Assembly (NCBI GenBank): GCA_013416795.1
Contig: RQSC01001099.1
Location: 9,941 to 21,781 of the forward strand
From: Prasinococcaceae sp. CCMP 1430
Taxonomy: Eukaryota > Prasinodermophyta > Palmophyllophyceae > Prasinococcales > Prasinococcaceae
DNA length: 11,841 nucleotides
Direction: 5' to 3'
Within the stretch, counting starts at the first letter, position 1, and every line of letters starts with the position of its first letter. The notes beneath the pieces are model-generated. The model did not search any database, was not told the DNA's origin, and saw only the letters and a program-made list of their open reading frames with translations. Shown one piece after another: positions 7,538 to 11,841 of the stretch. A program made the translations under genes and the position numbers.

Positions 7538-7538
7538 N
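7538..7538. other. Ambiguous base (N), possible collapsed gap
   Basis: A single N in a GC-rich stretch about 100 bases upstream of the RING gene start. It may be an unresolved base or a contig join. A protein-like minus-strand segment ends abruptly at it. Confidence 0.6.
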
Positions 7539-7641
7539 GCCGGGAGCGCGGCGGGTGGCCCGTGGTGGCGCGACCGCCTGGCGCCGCGCCCCCCCAGCCG
7601 GCTCCGTGCGTGCACGGGCGCGGGCAGGACTTGGGCAGGCC

Positions 7642-9000
7642 ATGATGCGCTCGTCGCGCGCGCTCGCGGCGCTAGCACTGGCGTCGGCGCTGGCGTCCGC
7701 TTTGCCACGCGCCGCGCTCGCGGGCGAGCCATTCATGGACGCCATCGCCTCTCCGTGCAAGTGCGAGCGCCTCGAGGAGGACAAGGTCGAGTGCCCCGCC
7801 GGGCGCGTGATGCGCGGCCTGGAGACGGGGCGCCAACTCGGCGTGCCGTACGGCCCGGCGGAGTGCTGTGAGCTCTGCGTGAACGCCGCGCACCATGAGA
7901 CGGGAGAGGACGCACACACCTGGACGACGGTCACCGTCGACACGGAGGGATGCGACGACGAGTTTCAGATCCTCGACAGCCCATGGGAGTGCGCCGACGG
8001 AACCTTCCTCGTCGCCTTCACGGGCACGCAGCAATTTGGGGAAGTGACGCTCCCCACTTTGCCCGCGCGCTGCTGCCCGCTCCGCGCCTCCGGCGTCACC
8101 GCGGCCGGCCTCCAGATGAGCCGCACGCTGGGCACCTGTGGCTGCTATTGGGATGAGGAGGCAACGTGCCAAGGGCTCGCGCCTCTGGGCACGAGCTTGC
8201 CCTCGGCGCTCGTTGCGGGCTTCAAGTACGTGGTCGAGATGGAGGCTTCCGAGAGCACGTACATCCCGCATCTGCCCACGCGCTGCTGCTACGCGTGCGA
8301 GCCTCACGCGTCGCCATTTCCGCGCGCGTGGCTGAGCTCCGAGTGGGCGCTCGCGCTGGTGGTGCTCGCGGGCTTCGTGCTGGGATGCTGCGCACGTCTT
8401 TTCGTGTGCGCGCCGAGCGCCAGACGAGGTGCTCGAGGCGGCGGGAGCGCACACACTCCGCTGCTCAACATCGAGACGCACAGGGGGCTGCTGGACAGCT
8501 CCGACAGCTCCGACGACTCGTCGGAAGAGGAGGATTCCGATGACGAGGGCGGCGAGCAAGGCAGCGAGGAGGGCGAGGGCGAGCGCGAGGGCGAGGGTGA
8601 GGGCGAGGGTGCCGACGGCGGCGAGGAAGGCGCAGATTCGGGCAGCGATGGTGCCGACACCAACTTCGATGCCGGTGGCTCTGCTGCAGAAGCGTCGGAT
8701 GAGGAGGTGGAAGAGCACGCGGAGCGCGCGATTGACATCGAGCAAGGCGCCGTGCCTTCCGAGTCCGATGCGGACAAGGACGTGTCAATCCCGATGCCTG
8801 ACAAGGCCGCCGGTGCTGCTTCGGGCGGCAACGAGCTGCTGCGCGGGACCGAGTGCGTGGTGTGCATGGCCAAGCCGGTACAGGTGGTGTGCGTGCCCTG
8901 CGGCCATGCCTGCATGTGCAAAAAGTGCGGAAAGCGCGTTCCCACGTGCCCGGTGTGCAGGGTGGACATCCTGCGGAGGCAGAAGCTCTTCATTGGCTGA
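7642..9000 (+). CDS. Secretory-pathway single-pass membrane protein with C-terminal RING finger (probable E3 ubiquitin ligase)
   Basis: The 452-residue product starts at tandem ATGs (7642, 7645). It has a signal peptide (about residues 1-28, RALAALALASALASALPRAALAG). A Cys-rich region (39-219) contains three related units, each ending in a CC pair: P-x-E-CC-x2-C at 75-79, P-A-R-CC at 144-145, and P-T-R-CC-x2-C at 215-219. One membrane segment spans about 234-257 (EWALALVVLAGFVLGCCARLFV), followed by a Ser/Asp/Glu/Gly acidic linker (286-370). The RING is C3HC4 at 405-439: CVVC, then CGH, CMCKKC, then CPVCR. The tail DILRRQKLFIG resembles the dimerising tails of IAP-type RINGs. Known RING biology suggests transfer of ubiquitin from E2 to a substrate, with the RING cytosolic and the Cys units lumenal or extracellular. 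The target is unknown. The frame is open upstream to 7504, but that part is low-complexity and spans the N, so it is probably 5' UTR. Confidence 0.88.
   Translation: MMRSSRALAALALASALASALPRAALAGEPFMDAIASPCKCERLEEDKVECPAGRVMRGLETGRQLGVPYGPAECCELCVNAAHHETGEDAHTWTTVTVDTEGCDDEFQILDSPWECADGTFLVAFTGTQQFGEVTLPTLPARCCPLRASGVTAAGLQMSRTLGTCGCYWDEEATCQGLAPLGTSLPSALVAGFKYVVEMEASESTYIPHLPTRCCYACEPHASPFPRAWLSSEWALALVVLAGFVLGCCARLFVCAPSARRGARGGGSAHTPLLNIETHRGLLDSSDSSDDSSEEEDSDDEGGEQGSEEGEGEREGEGEGEGADGGEEGADSGSDGADTNFDAGGSAAEASDEEVEEHAERAIDIEQGAVPSESDADKDVSIPMPDKAAGAASGGNELLRGTECVVCMAKPVQVVCVPCGHACMCKKCGKRVPTCPVCRVDILRRQKLFIG
8568..8610 (+). repeat. In-frame GAGGGC/GAGGGT hexamer repeat
   Basis: A tandem GAGGGY array, with one GAGCGC variant, inside the acidic linker of the RING gene encodes repeated Glu-Gly. 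It is a likely length-polymorphic tract that keeps the frame because the unit is six bases. Confidence 0.75.
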
Positions 9001-9293
9001 GAGAGTATCACCTGGGTATCCCACTGCACGATACCTCGAGCGTCTGGCACCACCTCTGTCCCGCGCTCATGCTTGTACATTCCTTTGCCCCAAGCGCATC
9101 GTCCTACCAACGTGACAGTGTACTCGACGGGCATGTAAATTTTCTCTCCGCCGAGGGATGCCCATGCCGGCAGGCCTCCTCGGCGGGGCAGTGTAGAGGT
9201 GCTCGCAGCACAGATTGTAAGAGAGGTAAGAGTACGAAGAATGAACATTATACAGTGCTGACGACGCACGTACGTCGCCACCGTTGACGTCGC
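9001..9293. other. Convergent intergenic region (3' UTRs of the RING and CRAL-TRIO genes)
   Basis: AT-richer than its surroundings, it holds the two TGTAA motifs on the plus strand. No ATGTAA is seen on the minus strand after the CRAL-TRIO stop; TGTATAATG at about 9247-9255 is the nearest similar site. A minus-strand frame overlapping 8985-9187 reads like protein and is listed as a finding. Confidence 0.5.
9134..9138 (+). terminator. Putative poly(A) signal TGTAA
   Basis: ATGTAA lies 134 bases after the RING gene stop, in the AT-richer convergent gap. It is the third occurrence of the same hexamer downstream of a plus-strand gene here. A second TGTAA lies at about 9216-9220. Confidence 0.45.
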
Positions 9294-10214
9294 TCAGCCC
9301 ATCGCGCTGCCGGCCGCTTTATCCCCCTGCGCATGGCACGCGTCTGAGGCATCAAAGAATATGTCGCCGTCAGCGTCGGGCGCCGGCGTGCGCTTGAGCG
9401 CGTCCTCGGCGCGCATGCGCGCCGCGTAGGCGGCATGATCGTAGGAGTCGTCAATGCGCTTGCCACTGGGACACAGCCCCAGCGCGGCGAGCTGCTCAGG
9501 CGTGTACAGCTGCTGCAGGAGCTCCGAACCCTTATCGCCCGCCTTCTGGGAGGAGCTCTGCTTGGGGAAGCAGAACACGATCTTCCCCCTCGTGCGTGCT
9601 TCAATGAACGGCGAGATGATGCGCCAGAAAGCGTAGAATATGCGTGGCGGATCCCACAGCACTGCTTCGCCAAGCGACTCCGGGTAGCAGTCCTGCAGCA
9701 CGCGGAGCGTCTCGCGGCTCGTCTTTATCGGCGGGGCATTGCGCAGGCTGTAGCCCTTGAAGTCAATGATCCAGCGGAACCTTGAGACCGCCTCGGGATA
9801 GCTGCGGCCAGCTGCGGTCTCCTCCCTCTCCAGGGCCGTTCTCGCGGATTCGAGGGTATAAACGAGGTTGCGGATGTTGCCCTCGTGGTCCTTTGTGTTC
9901 TCGTTGCGCGGTCGCATGAGGATGGTGGGCAGGCCGTCGGCAGCACGGAAGTCCGCGCGATACATCTTGCCCGTCTTCATCTCGTGCTCCACGTCCTCCC
10001 AGACGAGAGTTTCGGGCCTCGCGCGCGCGCGCCACTTGAGCGCCCCCCGCAGCAGTGCATCGGCCTTGCTCATGTCGTGGCCGCGCGCGCGCAGGAAGCG
10101 CGCCGCCGTCCCCACGCAGCCGTCGGCGTCGAGGCCCACCCGCTCGCACAGTGACCGCGCGAGCGCAGCCTCCTCCGGCGAGCCACGCTCCACCTTGCGC
10201 TTTTGCGCACCCAT
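9294..10214 (-). CDS. CRAL-TRIO (Sec14-like) lipid-binding protein
   Basis: The 306-residue product has the two-part Sec14 architecture. A CRAL-TRIO N-terminal helical domain covers about residues 35-75 (TAARFLRARGHDMSKADALL, then KWR). The lipid-binding CRAL-TRIO domain covers about 85-250, with WIIDFKGYSLRN, the DCYPESLGEAVLWDPPRIF stretch, FWRIISPFIEARTRGKIVF, and a C-terminal LGLCPSGK. Such proteins bind or exchange hydrophobic ligands such as phosphatidylinositol and phosphatidylcholine; the ligand here cannot be deduced. There is no signal peptide or membrane segment, and a basic KRKVER patch near the start could be incidental. The ATG at 10214 begins a hydrophilic N-terminus, and the stop is TGA at 9294. 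LigA sequence lies about 113 bases upstream on the same strand in another frame. No GOLD domain is present. Confidence 0.92.
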   Translation of the reverse strand: MGAQKRKVERGSPEEAALARSLCERVGLDADGCVGTAARFLRARGHDMSKADALLRGALKWRARARPETLVWEDVEHEMKTGKMYRADFRAADGLPTILMRPRNENTKDHEGNIRNLVYTLESARTALEREETAAGRSYPEAVSRFRWIIDFKGYSLRNAPPIKTSRETLRVLQDCYPESLGEAVLWDPPRIFYAFWRIISPFIEARTRGKIVFCFPKQSSSQKAGDKGSELLQQLYTPEQLAALGLCPSGKRIDDSYDHAAYAARMRAEDALKRTPAPDADGDIFFDASDACHAQGDKAAGSAMG

Positions 10215-10327
10215 GACGGCCGCGCCTTCCCGCTCGCCCCCCCCGTTCGGGCACGCAGGCGCACGCTCAAGGCGCGACCGCAGCGGCGCCCAACGCCCAC
10301 CACCTGCGCCTGCACCTGCACCAGCGC

Positions 10328-11200
10328 CAGCGCCGCAGCCGCCAGCGCATTGGAGATGCCCGGGATACCCAACGCCGCAATGGTGTCGGCTGGCGTCATG
10401 CGCACCTTTGCGTCATCCAGCAGGCCGAGGATGCGATTCACGCGCTGCTCACCCATGCGCGGCAGGGCCTCAATGGCCTCGCGGTGGGCGGCCAGGCGAA
10501 AGAAGTCGGGTGGCGATGACACGATGCCGGCCTCCACCATTAGCTCCACCGTATTCTCGCCGATGCCTGCCTTCAGTGCCCGGGCGAAGTGCTGCAGCGC
10601 GCGGCCAGTGCGCAAGGGGCACTGCACGTTGCGGCACCACATGGTGAGCACGCTCTGCCCATCGCTTTCGTCCATCTCACCGTCTTCCTCGCCCCTGTCC
10701 TCGACGCTGACATCGCCGCCAGCGGCTGCGACAACCCGCTCCCACTCGGGTAGAACAGGGCCGTGTTGCTCGACGTGCAGGACGCTGCCGCAGCCAGGGC
10801 ACTTGGAGGGCGCGACGAAGCCGTCCGCCTGCTCGCCCCGAAGCCCTTCGACCGGTCCAAGTACGCGCGGGATAACATCGCCGGCGCGCTCAATCACGAC
10901 CGTGTCGCCCTCGCGCACGCCCATGCGCAGAGCGTGGCCGACGTTGTGCAGGGTCGTGCGCGAGATGAGCGCGCCGCCGATCTCTACCGGGCGCACGCGC
11001 GCAACGGGCACCACGTGGCCCGTGCGCCCCACCGCCACGCTCAGGTTCTCGAGCACGGACGTGGCCTGCCGCGCGGGCGGCTTGAGCGCCACCGCCCATC
11101 GCGGGTCGGAAGACGTCGATCCCATCAACCGCTGCGTCTCGGCGCTGTCCATCTTCAGCACGGCGCCGTCCGTGTCGAAGTCGCACTCGTCGCGCGCGGC
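10328..11200 (-). CDS. ligA: NAD+-dependent DNA ligase (LigA), truncated at both ends
   Basis: About 291 residues match bacterial LigA in order. They begin with the end of the adenylation domain (FDTDGAVLK, corresponding to DGVVIK, and DPRWAVALKPPA) and the OB-fold (VAVGRTGHVVPVARVRPVEI, then TTLHN and ERAGDVIPRV). Next comes a four-Cys zinc finger (CPGCGS, then CRNVQC, about 50 residues apart with an acidic insert), then helix-hairpin-helix repeats (GIGENTVELMVEAGI, LPRMGEQRVNRILGLL, AALGIPGIS). The NTase half with the AMP-accepting KxDG lysine is missing: recognisable sequence begins right after the N at 11202. The last HhH part and the BRCT domain are also missing, since homology stops near 10328. 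The enzyme seals nicks using NAD+. In a nuclear genome it would be unusual, perhaps a plastid or mitochondrial ligase, or a decaying copy. The open frame continues to 10070 but looks non-coding. Confidence 0.88.
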
Positions 11201-11201
11201 G

Positions 11202-11202
11202 N
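11202..11202. other. Ambiguous base (N), probable collapsed assembly gap
   Basis: A single N separates truncated ligA (minus) from the truncated plastid E2 gene (plus). Each frame becomes recognisable right beside it and each lacks its 5' part. The flanks are extremely GC-rich (runs of CGCGGCGCGGCGCGCG), typical of regions where assemblies break. Confidence 0.65.
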
Positions 11203-11841
11203 CGCGGCGCGGCGCGCGAGGCGCGCGCCGCCCGTCGCGGCAATCAGGGAGGTCCCAATGCCTGCGCTGTCGTCGACCATGACGGGTACGGGCGCAGCGG
11301 TGACGTGGGCGCGCGCGGGGGCGCGGTAGCGGATGCAGGAGCGCGCGCCAGCGATGACGGCGCGCGCGCTCTGCTGCGGGACGCGCCTCTTTCGCGCGCG
11401 CTCGGGCCACGCTAACTCCTGCAATGCGCCCCCGCGCGTCCTTCGACTGGCTCTCGTGCGCCCCGCTCACGCGCTGCTAACCCCCCGCCTCCTTCGGACC
11501 TCGTGATGGCCGCCGCGATCGCGCGCGTGTTTGCTCGCGCGGTGCTCGCAGAGGGCAAGATCGTGAGCTGGCTCGTGGAGGAGGGCGACGAGATGAGCAA
11601 GGGCGACGCCATCGTGGTCGTCGAGTCGGACAAGGCTGACATGGACGTCGAGGTGTTCTACGACGGCATCCTAGCGGCTGTTCTGGTCGATGAGGGCGAG
11701 ACCGCGCCCGTGGGCGCGCCCATCGGCGTGCTGGCTGACACTGAGGCCGAGATCGAGGAGGCCAAGGCCAAGTACGCCGGCGGCGCGCCAGCGGCCGCCG
11801 CTCCCGCTGCCCCCGCTGCCGCCGAGCCGGCGCCCGCGCCT
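11203..11841 (+). CDS. LTA2: Plastid-type pyruvate dehydrogenase E2 (dihydrolipoamide acetyltransferase), lipoyl domain, partial at both ends, two exons
   Basis: Exon A (about 11203-11285) ends IREVPMPALSSTMT. Exon B (11552 to the window end) continues EGKIVSWLVEEGDEM, then VVVESDKADMDVEVFYDG with the lipoyl-lysine in ESDKADM, then GETAPVGAPIGVLADTEAEI and an Ala/Pro linker. The joined lipoyl domain matches plastid-type E2 proteins closely. The family transfers acetyl groups from E1 to CoA, supplying acetyl-CoA for plastid fatty-acid synthesis. The peripheral-subunit-binding and catalytic domains lie beyond the window. The start and transit peptide are not seen: upstream of IREV is only Arg/Ala/Pro-rich sequence up to the N. 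An in-frame ATG at 11506 reads into exon B but lies within the intron and would lose the first strand of the lipoyl domain, so it is rejected as the start. Confidence 0.93.
11286..11551 (+). other. Spliceosomal intron (266 bases) in the plastid E2 gene
   Basis: ATGACGG|GTACGG to GCTCGCAG|AGGGCAAG. Removing it gives ATG ACG GAG GGC AAG, restoring the conserved STMTEGK. CTAAC branch-point candidates lie at 11412-11416 and 11477-11481. The second is followed by a pyrimidine run, with no AG until the acceptor. This is direct evidence that the contig is eukaryotic. Confidence 0.92.

Larger units (their letters stand above)
6830..7641. other. Divergent intergenic region between fabZ and the RING gene
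   Basis: About 800 bases with no confidently assigned gene. It holds the two quadruplex-type motifs, a (CG)8 tract at 7005-7020 that could adopt Z-DNA, short A-runs near 7049 and 7115, a palindromic GTACGTACAGTAC stretch near 7138, an ACCA/ACCC repeat at about 7296-7322, and an ambiguous base at 7538. A minus-strand frame around 7415-7533 looks partly protein-like and is listed as a finding. Open frames across the rest are Arg/Ala/Pro-rich shadows. The promoters of both flanking genes are presumably here, but no TATA element is evident. Confidence 0.5.

Noticed and set aside
7504-7641. Upstream extension of the RING protein
   Set aside because: No ATG start, Arg/Ala/Gly-rich, crosses the N, and would bury an excellent signal peptide.
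11506-11841. Start of the E2 gene at ATG 11506 with a targeting-like leader
   Set aside because: It begins inside a clear GT-AG intron and lacks the conserved MPALSSTMT strand encoded upstream at 11258-11284.
1-11841. Bacterial origin or a biosynthetic operon (fabZ, ligA and an E2 in one window)
   Set aside because: The genes alternate strand, one has a proven-type intron, and NET, SPOUT1, Sec14 and RING proteins are eukaryotic.
1-11841. CRISPR arrays, tRNA or rRNA genes, transposons, viral genes
   Set aside because: None seen on either strand; repeats are simple microsatellites or in-frame coding repeats.

Overview
This window looks like a compact, GC-rich (about 70%) nuclear genome segment from a photosynthetic eukaryote. 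A green alga of prasinophyte or chlorophyte type is the best guess. Four things support this. One gene contains a canonical GT-AG intron whose removal exactly restores a conserved motif. Two products are plastid fatty-acid enzymes (a plastid-type pyruvate dehydrogenase E2 and a FabZ dehydratase). One gene carries a SPOC-like domain resembling plant AIPP2 proteins. Finally, all three plus-strand genes with visible ends have ATGTAA shortly after the stop, like the green-algal UGUAA poly(A) signal. No bacterial operon structure, tRNA, rRNA, CRISPR array or insertion sequence was found. The species cannot be named from the sequence.

Layout, left to right. (1) The 5'-truncated gene at 2-3307 (+) encodes a large nuclear-type protein with a NET domain, a SPOC-like domain and a BRCT-like domain. 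(2) A poorly resolved minus-strand locus at 3414-4189 converges on it. (3) A short divergent promoter at about 4188-4238 precedes a SPOUT1-type RNA methyltransferase gene, 4530-5900 (+). (4) A fabZ coding segment, 5977-6492 (-), has a possible transit-peptide exon at 6726-6807. (5) An 800-base GC- and repeat-rich divergent intergenic region follows and contains an ambiguous base at 7538. (6) A secretory-pathway, single-pass membrane RING protein lies at 7642-9000 (+). (7) A CRAL-TRIO/Sec14 lipid-binding protein lies at 9294-10214 (-). (8) Upstream of it on the same strand is a two-end-truncated NAD+-dependent DNA ligase (LigA), 10328-11200 (-). (9) The first exons of a plastid-type dihydrolipoamide acetyltransferase run from 11203 to the window end (+), with a 266-base intron.

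The genes do not form a functional cluster. FabZ and the E2 both serve plastid fatty-acid synthesis (the E2 makes acetyl-CoA, FabZ dehydrates the growing acyl chain), but they are 5 kb apart and separately transcribed. Most neighbours alternate strand, giving tight convergent 3' ends and shared divergent promoters. The most informative anomaly is the single N at 11202. The LigA reading frame ends there without its N-terminal half, and the E2 frame starts there without its transit peptide, so the N is probably a collapsed assembly gap holding both 5' ends. The most novel content is the NET/SPOC-like/BRCT protein, the bacterial-type ligase in a eukaryotic context, and the RING protein with three lumenal cysteine units and an IAP-like C-terminal tail.
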